Source of the DNA: Polyrhizophydium stewartii
Lineage: Eukaryota; Chytridiomycota; Chytridiomycetes; Rhizophydiales
Length of the DNA: 17,802 nt
Reading direction: 5' to 3'
Assembly: GCA_027604665.1 (NCBI GenBank)
Contig: JADGIZ010000256.1
Location: forward strand, 1 to 17,802
The position numbers were made by a program, and so were the translations under genes. This document shows positions 8,626 through 17,579 of this stretch, one piece after another (the stretch's first letter is position 1; every line of letters starts with the position of its first letter). Below the pieces are notes generated by a model, which was given only the letters and a program-made list of their open reading frames with translations, searched no databases and had not been told where the DNA came from.

Positions 8626-10779
8626 CTTGTTGAAAGGATGCTGCAGCATCGCACATGCGAGAGCGCCGGGTCAGCCGCCAGCGGCCAGTGAGCGCGGTAT
8701 GCCTGCAATTGCGGCTCACCGAGTCGGTGTCGGTCAGGATCTTGTCCGAGTCCGAGCGGGCGTCGAGAGGAACGTAGCCACGCTTGGGCTCGCCGACATA
8801 CACCTGGCGCGGCCGCCAGATTTTCGCATCCGGGTCCTCGAGGGACTCGACCCAGTGAGCGAGCCAGCCTGCGACGCGGGGGATGGCAAAGAGCACGGGG
8901 AAAAAGTCGGTTGGGAAACCCATGGCCTTGTAGATGAGGCCGCTGTAAAAGTCGACGTTGGGGTAGAGCTTCTTGGACACAAAGTACTCGTCCTGCAGCG
9001 CGATGCGCTCGAGCTCGATGGCGACCTCGATCAGCGGCTCGCGGCCGCAGATCTCAAAGACCTCAAAGGCGACCCGGCGAATGATCTTGGCGCGCGGGTC
9101 GTAGTTCTTGTACACGCGGTGGCCAAAGCCCATGAGCTTGCGCTTGCGCTGCTTGACCTGCTCAATGAACGACGCAACGTTCTCGACCTTGGCAATCTCC
9201 TCGAGCATGCGCAGGACGGCCTCGTTGGCGCCGCCGTGCAGCGGGCCGTAGAGCGCAGACGCGGCGCCGGCGACGGCATTGAACGGATCCACGAGCGACG
9301 AGCCAATGTGGCGCATGGCGGCCGTCGAGCAGTTGAGCTCGTGATCGGCGTGCAGGATGAACAGGATGTCGAGCGCCTTGGCGAGCTTGGGGTGCGGCTT
9401 GTAGTTGGGCTCGTTGAGGTGGTCCATCATGTGCAGGAAGCTCTCGGTGTACGAGCCCTCGGCGGGCGGCGGGTTGTACGGGCGACCGATGCGGTTGCGG
9501 TAGCAGGCAGCGGCGATGGTCGGGACCTTGCCCATGAGACGCAGGATCTGCTTGTTGCGGACGGCAATGTTTTTCTTGAAGATCTCGCTTCCGACGAGCG
9601 AGGGGTTGGCCTCTGGGTGGAAGGTCGACATGGCGGCCACCGTGCTGACGAACGTGCCCATCGGGTGCGCGTCGTAGTTGAACGAGCGCATGAGCTCCTG
9701 CACGCGGGTGTGGATCATGGTGTGGTGCATGACCTGGCTCGACCAAACCTCGTACTGCTTGCGGCTGGGGAGCTCGCCTGTGTTTCATGATCAGCGGCCG
9801 GATCGGGATGCTGTGGCAGGGGCAGCCGTCCCGTGCTGCGGGGGGATGGGAAACGCCGCCGCCCGCGGCTTTCGAGATCGGTGCGGCCGGATTCGCGGGC
9901 GAGAGGGCGCTGGGGACGCAACCCGTGACCCGGTGTGCCAGGGCATGCCCGCGCACCCACCGTAGATGAGCAGGTACGACACCTCGAGGAAGTTGGACTT
10001 TTCGGCCAGCTCCTCGATGGGATAGCCGCGGTAGCGCAGGATGCCCTTGTCGCCGTCAATCTCGCAAATCTTGGAGCGGGCGACGGCCGTGTTCTGGTAG
10101 GACGGGTCATAGAGGCTGTCGCGGCCAGCGCGGAAGCGTCAGCTTCGCCGCTGTGCTGCGGCTGCTGCGCGCTGGCGGGAGCACGGGCGTGCATGGCCGA
10201 CGCACCGGATGCCCTCGCCGCCAAACTTGATCGCCTGGAACGCGGTTGCCTTGACCGTCGAGCCCTCGTCGATGGCGATCTGGTAGGTCTTGCCCGAGCG
10301 GTTGTCGAGAACGGTCAGCGAGTTGGAGTTGATGCTGTCGCCATTGCCGCCATCGTCGCCGTCGCCGCCGCCGCCGCCATCGTTGCCGTTATCGCCATCG
10401 ATGCCGTGCGGATGCACCACGGCCGAACGTCAGCCAGGCCTATCAAAACGACAACGACAGGCGGGAACCGACGAGCTTCCTCACGCTCGCGGCAGAACCA
10501 CAAACGACGACGGCTCCTGCAGGCTCTTGGGCGGAGCCAGCTGGAAAGACTGGCCCGTCGAGCGCTCGAGCAGCACAAAGTCGGCCCTGGAAGCTCTGGG
10601 CGGCAAGCGCGCGGTGGTGTCGCCGAGGTCAGCGGGTTGCTGGTGGCGCGGCAGCGAGGGTGCAGGTCGCCGGAGCCATGCACCGGGCAGAGGGATGGGC
10701 CGGGCGGTGCGCACTTGGCATGCTGCTGCTGCTGGTGCTGTTGGTCGGCAGCGGGCGGCTTGGGGGCAGCGGGCGCCAT
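8590..10779 (-). CDS. Peroxisomal (glyoxysomal-type) citrate synthase
   Basis: Citrate synthase condenses acetyl-CoA and oxaloacetate; in peroxisomes it serves the glyoxylate cycle and acetyl-unit export. Exons on the minus strand are 10779-10715, 10595-10485, 10334-10206, 10115-9961, 9777-8720 and 8625-8590, giving 517 aa. Donors include GTGCGT, GTGGGT and GTGAGC. Conserved segments are [58 protein letters not shown] (catalytic His), [14 protein letters not shown] (second His) and [10 protein letters not shown] (catalytic Asp). The sequence follows the plant glyoxysomal type II enzyme closely rather than the usual fungal type I enzyme. The last exon encodes 11 residues ending in AKL, a peroxisomal PTS1. 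The core (9777-8720 and 10115-9961) is certain. The first two exons are inferred from splice phase and composition, because the exon at 10334 has no in-frame ATG upstream before a stop. Confidence 0.93.
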
Positions 10780-10962
10780 CTCCGCGAGTTTGGGAAGGCT
10801 CGGCCGCGGTGGAGATACACCGCCTCCCTTCCCCCACCCACGTTCTCTGATGCGCACGGTGGGCAAATGCGGCCGACCCGCCAGCGGCCGGCGCATCGGC
10901 ACTGTGATCAAGGCACTCGCATCGGGTGCCTCACCGAGTTTGCCCGCGATCCAGTCGCCAGC
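10780..10962. promoter_or_regulatory. Shared divergent promoter of citrate synthase and the TPR-like gene
   Basis: 183 bases separate the two inferred start codons, which face away from each other. No TATA box is seen on either strand. CGAGTTTG occurs twice (about 10794 and 10935), which may be chance. Confidence 0.4.
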
Positions 10963-11472
10963 ATGGAACGCAAGTCGGTGCGCGACCAGCTTATCCAGTC
11001 CATCGGCTTCTGCCCAAAAGGTTAGCAGGCTTTGTCGTGCTAGATGCGGTCCCGTGTGTGCCCCTCGAGTCCGAGCGAGGCGAGATATGCCAGGCCGCAG
11101 CACATGGCTGCCTTGGCTGTCCCTCCTCCGCGCATATCTACGAGCCGGCGCTGCTGCGCGCGGTCTGAAAGCTGCTGACACGGCGTCGGCGACAACAACC
11201 CGCGCGCAGACGCCATCGGCTGGCTCTACGCCGCGCGCGGCTTCTACAAGCTCAAGCAGTTCCACGCCGTCATCGAGTGCGTCGCCCCCGCCTTGCGCAA
11301 TGAGCGCACCAAGCGCGAGGCGCAGCATCTGCTTGCGTTCTCGCTGCTCAACACCGGGCAGCCCGAGGCCGCCGCGGGGGCGTACTTCAAGAGCATCAAC
11401 TATGGCAACGACACGGACTGGCAGCCGCTCGTTGAGCTGTTCATGGACAATCCCAAAGTCAAACTGACATGA
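10963..11472 (+). CDS. Small TPR-like protein, about 106 aa
   Basis: Two exons are proposed: 10963-11020 (19 codons plus one base) and 11210-11472. The intron starts GTTAGC, has CTGAC at about 11174 and ends GCGCAG; phase 1 is kept, rebuilding a GAC codon. Exon 2 holds two helix-turn-helix units of about 34 residues that look like tetratricopeptide repeats: one beginning at IGWLYAARGFYKLKQF and one at EAQHLLAFSLLNTGQPEAA, followed by a conserved-looking NYGNDTDWQPLVEL tail. TPRs bind other proteins. It superficially recalls the Fis1 TPR bundle but lacks a C-terminal membrane anchor, so I do not call it Fis1. The start is the only ATG before the donor; a further upstream exon is possible. Confidence 0.62.
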
Positions 11473-11864
11473 AAGACACCAAAGCAATAGCGCGGCGGCT
11501 CTGTGCGCGCGGGTAGACTTGACTCTGCCCGCAGCGGCCGCGGCGTGAGAGGCGTGGGGCTGAGGGTGAAGCGAGGTTCAGCGAGCAGCATGATCGCGGC
11601 GACTGTTGGCGGGCGGGCCGGCCAACTCCGCGCCGGCTCTGCCGCGAGACCGCGCTTGCCCTCCCAGATCGGCGGCTCGTGCCATCACCGGCCAGCGCAT
11701 ACACCCGCCGTCGCGGTCGCCGCGTCCACACCGGAGCCTCAAGCGTATCGGCACCACCACCACTCTAAGCTGCTTCACTGTGCCGCAGCGCCGCACCGCA
11801 CCACGCCGCACCGCCGCACCGCCGCACCGCAGCACCGCAGCATAGCAGCCGCCGTGCGCGCGCC
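11473..11864 (+). other. Intergenic region before the F-box gene
   Basis: 392 GC-rich bases with no supported gene. It contains the CCGCAC repeat tract listed separately and no TATA box. Confidence 0.4.
11785..11845. repeat. GCCGCACC simple-repeat tract
   Basis: Irregular tandem units of GCCGCACC / CCGCAGCA fill the 60 bases just before the F-box gene start codon. They are probably in the 5' leader. Confidence 0.65.
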
Positions 11865-14483
11865 ATGAGTCTGCAGTCCGTGTGGTTGTGCGACGGCGTG
11901 TCCGTGCTGCGCGACGCCAAGGACGCCCACCGCGCCGCCGAGGATGCGCAGCTCGAGCGCGCGGCCGCGCCGCCGTCGTCGCCCGCCGCTGTCGTCTCGT
12001 CCCTGTCGGTGTCGCTGGCGACCACGCTGCGCCCGCCGCGCCGCCACGCATCTGCGCCGGCCGTCTCAGCCCCGCCCGCATCGCTGTCGGCGCTGTTGTC
12101 TGCGTCGCTTCCGCTGCCCTCACCTCCCCCGCCCGTCGGCCCGGCCCAAGCAAGCACACCCTCCGATGCGCCGTCGCCGCCGGCCCCCGGCACGGGCCTC
12201 GCCACCAACGCCGCCACGGCGGCCGCTGCTGGCAGCACCGCCCCGCCGCCCGCAGGCGTCTTGGCGTCCGCCGCTCGCCGCGCACCAACCCCGTCGATCA
12301 ACAAGCTTTTCTGCCAGCGCTGGAAGCGTGCGACAACAGAGCCGGCGCTGCACCAGCATCCGCAGGCGCCGCCGCACGCTCACACGGCCGCGCCGTACCA
12401 GGTCCAACAGTACCCAGCCGCCACCATGCATCCGCAGGCCGCGACTGCCCTGCCAACCCAGTCCGCCCCGCGACGCCCGCGCGGCATCAAGCAGCTCGTC
12501 CGGCGCATGTCCGCGCCGCTGACACCCTTGCGGCTGGCGCCGGCCATGTCGCCCGTCGCCGCCGCGGCCGAGAGCGCCGCCAATGTGTCCGCAGCAGCCT
12601 TCGCACCCCATGCTGCCCAGCATCGCAGAGAAGCCCAGCGCGGCGTCGACGACGCATCCAGCATTGCCGCAACCCTCGGAAGCCTCGCGTCGTCGGGTTC
12701 GTCCGGCGAGCGTCGCATCTCGGCCGACTCGAATGCGCCGCACGCAGTGAGCGCACATGACTCGGCGCCAAGTTCAATGCTGCCGCAATCAGCCGCCGGC
12801 CCGAAGGCCCGCGCAGGCCTTGCCTGCCTGCTGCCCGCCGAAGACGCGGACGCGGCCATGCACAGCAACGACGAAGAACAAAGCATACTCAGCGTCGACA
12901 GCCAGCACGACCGCATCGAGCTGCTGCGCCGCCACGAGCAGCAGCTGGCACACCAAGTGTTCCTGGGCTGCAAGAAGCAGTCTGTTCGCGTCGTCTTGCG
13001 TCTCCCGCTCGAGATCATGCGCATCATTGTCGGCTCGGCCTCGCTCTCGCGCCAGGACCTGCTATCTCTCTCGCTCTCGTGCGTTGCATGGCATCGCGCG
13101 GCCTCAGAAGCCCTGTTTGCGCGGCTTGGGAGCAGGGACATGCACGGCTTCTGCCGCCTAATGGTGCGCATCCGCGACCGCTGGGAGGCACGCACGACGC
13201 CCCTGCCCGCCGTCGCGCCGCCGCAGTTCATGTCGCTGCGGTTGATCCATCCGATTGTGCATTCGGTCCAGGTGCGACTGATCCTCGACGCCGTCAAGCA
13301 GATCCAAGTGGGCTGCGCGCTCGACGAGAAGCTGCTCTCGCGCGAATGGGTCGCGCAGATGTGCGACCGGCTGCGCGGACCGTGCGTGCTAGATCTGGGC
13401 TTTTTGATGCGGCACATGGGCGGCTCCATCCGCGAGATCGAGCACAAGCAGCTCACGCGCGATGTGCTCACGCGCATCTCGCAAGACTGCCCGCACGTGC
13501 GCCGCCTCGACTTGGGCCTGCCGAGCATCTTTTTCAACTTTAACTCGCCTCAGGACCCGCAGGCGGACGTATTCGACTTTCCCGAGCTCGAGTCATTGAC
13601 ACTGAGCGGATGCGACTCGCGGCCCTTTACGCGTATAGCGCCGAACCTGCGCATGCCGTCGCTGCGGCGGCTGGTGCTGGACTCGATTGCCGTGTTCGAC
13701 GGCCAGATGATTGCTATGCTCGAGAGCACGCGCGGCAACCTGACGTCACTGGTCGTGTCGGTGTGCGAATCCATGGAGTGGATGCGCGAGCTCACGCGGC
13801 TGTGCCCAAAGCTCGAGACACTCGTGATAGCCAACTTTCGCTGGTCGCGCATCGGCGGGCCTGTTGTTCTACCCAGACTGCCCCCGACCATCACGCACTT
13901 GGGGCTGGTGTATCCCGAGTCGAGCACCAGTATCAACTCCGTGTTTGACACGCTGCCGCACCTTACACGTCTGGACCTTGCTGGGCAGTGGACCGACGAC
14001 GACTTATTGCGACTGCCAGAGGCATGCCCGGGTCTTGAGGTCCTGTCGCTCGACCACCTCGCTGTCAGCGACGCACGTTTGCTACGCATCGCGGACAGCC
14101 TCGCGCTTCGCGAGCTCTCGCTCGCATCGCTGCGCAACGTGTCGTGCACGTTCCTGACACGCCTGGTCGCGACGAGATCGGCGGCAACCCTGACGCACCT
14201 GTGCGTCGCGCACTGCCCCGCAATCTCGCCGCGTGCCATGTGGGACTGCTGCATCTCGCGCAACATGCGCGCTCTCCAGGTCGCGGTTTTCAAGACCAAG
14301 TCGGCAAAGCGGATCGCCGACTCGCTGGCGCACAAGTCGCGACTGCTTGGCGCGCGAGTTCAGGGCAGCCTGCGCCGCGCGATTCCGACTCGCAAGTCGT
14401 CCTCATCATCAAGCCTGCCGCGGCGTTTGACGCCGCTATTTCTCGTCTGGAACAACGAGCCGGGCCAATGGGTTTCGGTTTGA
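11865..14483 (+). CDS. F-box / leucine-rich-repeat protein
   Basis: A single exon of 872 aa, starting at an ATG in GCGCCATGAG context and ending TGA. Residues 1-370 are Ala/Pro/Ser-rich and presumably disordered, apart from a short basic patch (KQLVRRMSAP). An F-box starts near residue 380 (DNA about 13002) with LPLEIMRIIV, a LLSLSLSCVAWHR core and an ALFARL end, which would bind Skp1 of an SCF ubiquitin ligase. From about residue 540 to 800 come repeated leucine-rich units of the cysteine-containing F-box type: LESLTLSGCD, LRRLVLDSIAV, LTSLVVSVCES, LETLVIANF, LTRLDLAGQW, LEVLSLDHLAV, LRELSLASLRNV and LTHLCVAHCPAI. These would recognise the substrate. The C-terminus is basic and Ser-rich. The substrate is unknown. 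Confidence 0.9.
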   Translation: MSLQSVWLCDGVSVLRDAKDAHRAAEDAQLERAAAPPSSPAAVVSSLSVSLATTLRPPRRHASAPAVSAPPASLSALLSASLPLPSPPPPVGPAQASTPSDAPSPPAPGTGLATNAATAAAAGSTAPPPAGVLASAARRAPTPSINKLFCQRWKRATTEPALHQHPQAPPHAHTAAPYQVQQYPAATMHPQAATALPTQSAPRRPRGIKQLVRRMSAPLTPLRLAPAMSPVAAAAESAANVSAAAFAPHAAQHRREAQRGVDDASSIAATLGSLASSGSSGERRISADSNAPHAVSAHDSAPSSMLPQSAAGPKARAGLACLLPAEDADAAMHSNDEEQSILSVDSQHDRIELLRRHEQQLAHQVFLGCKKQSVRVVLRLPLEIMRIIVGSASLSRQDLLSLSLSCVAWHRAASEALFARLGSRDMHGFCRLMVRIRDRWEARTTPLPAVAPPQFMSLRLIHPIVHSVQVRLILDAVKQIQVGCALDEKLLSREWVAQMCDRLRGPCVLDLGFLMRHMGGSIREIEHKQLTRDVLTRISQDCPHVRRLDLGLPSIFFNFNSPQDPQADVFDFPELESLTLSGCDSRPFTRIAPNLRMPSLRRLVLDSIAVFDGQMIAMLESTRGNLTSLVVSVCESMEWMRELTRLCPKLETLVIANFRWSRIGGPVVLPRLPPTITHLGLVYPESSTSINSVFDTLPHLTRLDLAGQWTDDDLLRLPEACPGLEVLSLDHLAVSDARLLRIADSLALRELSLASLRNVSCTFLTRLVATRSAATLTHLCVAHCPAISPRAMWDCCISRNMRALQVAVFKTKSAKRIADSLAHKSRLLGARVQGSLRRAIPTRKSSSSSSLPRRLTPLFLVWNNEPGQWVSV

Positions 14484-14968
14484 GGCATACCCGCGCTGGC
14501 CCTTCGTCCTCAGCTCCCGCTCCTCCCCGCCCCCACCCTCACAAGCACATTCCTGCTCAACGCTTGCGCGATCACAATCCCGGCTGCGGCGCTCCCCATA
14601 TGCATGATCACTTTCTCTGCCACCAGCACACTCGCTGCACATCCCCTTGCTTCCCCGGGCTCAACTGCGACCCTGGCCATTCACCGAATAGTATGAGGAT
14701 CACTCTCTGCACCAACGTATCTTCCGGCGCCGTTTATCACGCATGTACCTCTATTATTGTGAGCTGAAGCCGCCGTGGCCGCGCGCATATGAGGCCGACC
14801 TGGATGCAGCGCAGGTGATAAAATAGCAAGATTCAAATCTGATGCCTTTGCAAAGCAGACAGCACGTTTGTTGAGTGTGTCAAGTCGCAACTGCGGCTCA
14901 TCCGAAAGATTTCGGCCGTTTGAACCGGCGGATTTTCCAGCGGAAGTCGTCGTCGCTGGCCACTCTGA
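14484..14968. other. Region between convergent F-box and G-alpha genes
   Basis: 485 bases with only short chance frames. It holds the 3' regions of both neighbours. I see no RNA gene; a GATTCAAATC at about 14831 does not sit in a cloverleaf. Confidence 0.4.
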
Positions 14969-16443
14969 TCACAGTAGCCCTCTGGAAGCAAACTCTTTTG
15001 TAACGATTGTCGTTCTGAGTGTGCAGGGAAGCTCAGCCAAATACGCGACAGGAACTGAGCTTTCGGTCGGAGAATGATTTCGCTTACGTGACACTACGGA
15101 TGATTGTCTGCATCGTTCTTGTGTCTGTGCAGCATGTGAGGTGGGCGTGGATCGACTTGTCCGGCACCTCGTTGGCCGCCTTGAACTTGCGCTCAAAGAA
15201 CTTGGCCGCCTTTTTGGGGTTTGCAATATTCTCCGCGCAGGCTGCAGTTTCGGACGCATCCAAAAAACGACGCGCATCAGCAGGTAAGCTCGAAATCACC
15301 TGCCATTGCCAGCGGCGCGAAGCTATCGAGGTGGAAACTTGCCTGGATACTCGGGGAAAAACTGCTCGATGGGAGACGTCTCGATCTTTTGCTTGAACAG
15401 GTCAAGCTTGTTGAGGAAGAGCACGACGGGAATGTGCTTGAGGAGCGGGTGGTTGCAAATACTGCCAAACAGCTCGATGGCATCAACGACGCGGTTCACG
15501 GCCGGGTCCTCCTCGAGCTGCTGGTTGTACGATGAAATCGAGGCGACAAAAACAATGTTGTGTACATTGTCAAAGTACGGCGTCCACAGTTTGCGATGCT
15601 TGACCTGCCCGCCCACGTCGAAAAAGTGAAATGGGACGTCCTGGATCTTGAGAATTGTCTCGCTTATTTGCATGGTGGGATGTCGTATTTGCAGAAAATC
15701 TTCTCTGTGTGAGTGTGGGACTGCCGCAGATGCGATCACGATTGTATCGACAACTCACCTTCGTTTGTTGGGACATACTCGGGGTTGGCGAAACGCATGA
15801 CGTTGCCGAGAAAGCTTGGTTTTTCGAGTTAGTCAGTCGAGAAGATGAAGGCCAGGTGCGGTTCGTTGATGACAAACTCACTACGCCGCCGTGTCTTGAA
15901 TTGGGACAGCAAACTTGTTGGACATTTTCATGGCCGACTGCACGTCCTCGTCCGCCCAAACATCGCGCACGAGCTCTGCGATCGAATGCGGGATTGTGAG
16001 CTGCGTGTGCGAGTCGGCCGAATGCCCTTGATAGTACACGACAATGGTCTCCATTTTGGACTGTGTTGGACGTGCTCTTGGTCAGCAAGCTGCAAGTGGT
16101 CAAGGGCCATAGCAGCGAGCAGGCAGGCAGGCCTACAACGCACGATGATTTCCTGATTTTTGATGGTGCAATCCAACTGCAGTGTGGCCTCCATAATGGC
16201 CAGGACGCAGTCGGCGATGTTGAGATAGATTTGGTTGCGGTACATTTGCCTTTCCTCCTCGGAGAAGCCGCCGCCGTGAAGGATCTTGAGCTGCTTGAGA
16301 AAGGTGGTCTTGCCGCTGTCGCCGCTGCCCAGGATCAGGATCCGTGGCTCCTTCCTGCGCAGCGTCAGGGCATCCTTTTCGGCGGCAATGGCTTTTTCGA
16401 TCGCATGGGAGCGCTTGCGCAGCTCCGACTCGGAGAGAAAGCC
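14969..16443 (-). CDS. Heterotrimeric G-protein alpha subunit (5' end unresolved)
   Basis: A GTPase switch that couples receptors to effectors at the plasma membrane. Minus-strand exons are 16443(or beyond)-16144, 16060-15882, 15814-15759, 15702-15343, 15241-15088 and 15014-14969, about 364 residues from 16443. Visible boxes are the P-loop GSGDSGKTT (about 16330-16303), LRFANPEYVPT-type helical-domain end in exon 3 (RFANPEYVPT), switch I as RHPTMQISET, G3 DVGGQ (about 15621), NKLD (about 15410) and TCCTDT, ending FASRGLL. The family norms are GAGESGKST, RVKTTGIVE, DVGGQ, NKKD and TCATDT, so this member is divergent. There is no Cys at -4, hence no pertussis-toxin site. Exon 5 is joined by a GC-AG intron (CCAG|GCAAGT). 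The expected N-terminal Met-Gly myristoylation site was not found; the frame stays open to in-frame ATGs at 16635 and 16701. Confidence 0.9.
15242..15342 (-). other. GC-AG intron in the G-alpha gene
   Basis: The exon ends CCAG and the intron starts GCAAGT, the classical strong GC donor; it ends CTGCAG. No GT donor nearby keeps the frame into the next exon, which encodes NPKKAAKFFERKF, the expected helix after FPEY. Confidence 0.65.
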
Positions 16444-16533
16444 CGATGCGCAAGGCCTCCATTGTCGGCGCGATCCGTGGAGTGCGGCCACCAAAGCGGA
16501 GAGGCGAGGCGCCGTGACGCCGAGGTGCACGAT

Positions 16534-16572
16534 GGGGCGTCCGACCGGGGGCGTCCGACCGGGGGCGTCCGG
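16534..16572. repeat. 14-bp GC-rich tandem repeat near the G-alpha 5' end
   Basis: About two and a half copies of a unit reading GGGGCGTCCGACCG. It lies in the uncertain 5' part of the G-alpha gene and could be leader, intron or low-complexity coding sequence. Confidence 0.7.
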
Positions 16573-16701
16573 CGGCGGAAGGGCATGGGCACAGGGCGGG
16601 CCGAGAACGGCGTAAGAGTTGGCCAGGGAGGGCATGACGCCATCGGGAGGAGGGAACACATCCGGCCGCCAAGGAATACGAGCGCCGCGGGTGGGCGACA
16701 T

Positions 16702-17354
16702 GCGGCGAGATTGCGCCGGGCCGCGGGCGTCCAGAGGCGCGGCGGGCGGGGGTGGGCCGCACGAGTCGGAGAGCAGGGTGGCGTGCGAGGAGAGAGCCAG
16801 GCGAGGAGCAGGCGTCAGCAGGTGGCTTCGTGCTTGAAGCGGGCATGTGCTCGGCACGAGGCCGCGCAGGGACGTGGCGTCGAGCACGGGACGAGGCGGT
16901 CTGCAGGTGCCGCTGCGGCGGCTGTGCGGCGCCGACCGAAGCGGTCATGCAGGCGGATCTGGATGGGCGGGCGATCGCAGGGTGCGCCGGCCCGTCGACG
17001 ACGGCTGCACGGGGCGGGCGATCTGGCCCGGACGCAGGCAAGGTGCGGGGCGGCGGCAGAGCTTGCCTGTCGCTCGACATGGCGCAAAGCGTGGTGTCGG
17101 CCAGCCGTGGGCAGTTTGCCGGCACGCCCACAAGTGGGCAACAGCGAGCAGTGGTCGGAGGCGACTAGAGTGCCACGGGCCGAGGAGTCAATCGGGACTT
17201 CGACGGGCGGCAGCGGCAGGCAGTGGCGGCGGCGGCGCAGTCGACGCCGAGGGCAGTGGGCACAGTCACGCGGCGGCGCCACCCCGGCCCCACAGGCATA
17301 AAAACCGCGGGCTGGACCCACGATGTTCCCATCAACCGGCTCCAACACCAAACC
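16702..17354. promoter_or_regulatory. Divergent upstream region of G-alpha and antiporter genes
   Basis: About 650 very GC-rich bases between head-to-head genes. Long open frames on both strands are explained by composition. The missing first exon of the G-alpha gene may lie here. Confidence 0.4.
17297..17305 (+). promoter_or_regulatory. TATA-like CATAAAAAC before the antiporter gene
   Basis: The only A/T-rich core-promoter-like word in the region, about 50 bases before the ATG at 17355. Confidence 0.4.
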
Positions 17355-17579
17355 ATGGGCGAGGGCGAGAGCTTCCTGAGCGGCGTCAACCCGCTCACCG
17401 ACAACCTCGCACTCTTCTTGCTGCAGGTCGTCATCATCATCGCCGTCTCGCGGGCCATTGCCGTGCCGCTGCGGTACCTGCGCCAACCCGCCGTGATATC
17501 AGAGGTCATTGGCGGCATCGTGCTGGGGCCGTCGGTGCTCTCGCGCTCGCAGTCGTTCCGCGACACGGTGTTCCCGACG
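17355..17579 (+). CDS. Kha1-like K+/H+ antiporter, first exon (3' partial)
   Basis: Monovalent cation/proton antiporter of the CPA2 family, an endomembrane exchanger in fungi and plants. The 75 residues here contain the family's N-terminal signature: VNPLTDNLALFLLQ leading into TM1 (VVIIIAVSRAIAV), then LRYLRQPAVISEVIGGIVLGPSVL, then a loop ending FRDTVFPT. The exon ends in phase 0 at ACG|GTGCGT (donor 17580). No following exon that resembles the family is seen before the window ends at 17802, so the gene is cut off. The start is supported by the CCATGG context and a TATA-like word upstream. Confidence 0.85.

Noticed and set aside
10660..10960. Plus-strand frame with a leucine run that looks like a signal peptide
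   Set aside because: The leucine run is the antisense of CAG repeats in the citrate synthase first exon, and no downstream domain supports it.
10963..11472. Mitochondrial fission protein Fis1
   Set aside because: Only TPR-like helices are shared; length and order differ and there is no C-terminal transmembrane anchor.
14484..14767. Continuation of a frame after the F-box gene
   Set aside because: It is an alternative frame of the F-box 3' end running into non-coding sequence, His/Pro/Cys-rich with no domain.
14815..14860. GATTCAAATC resembling a tRNA T-arm B box
   Set aside because: It is a short palindrome (AGAT/ATCT); no acceptor, D or anticodon stems can be drawn around it.
16133..17131. 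Long minus-strand frame upstream of G-alpha starting at an ATG near 17085
   Set aside because: It is Pro/Arg/Ala-rich and reads the G-alpha P-loop exon in the wrong frame; GC-rich composition explains it.
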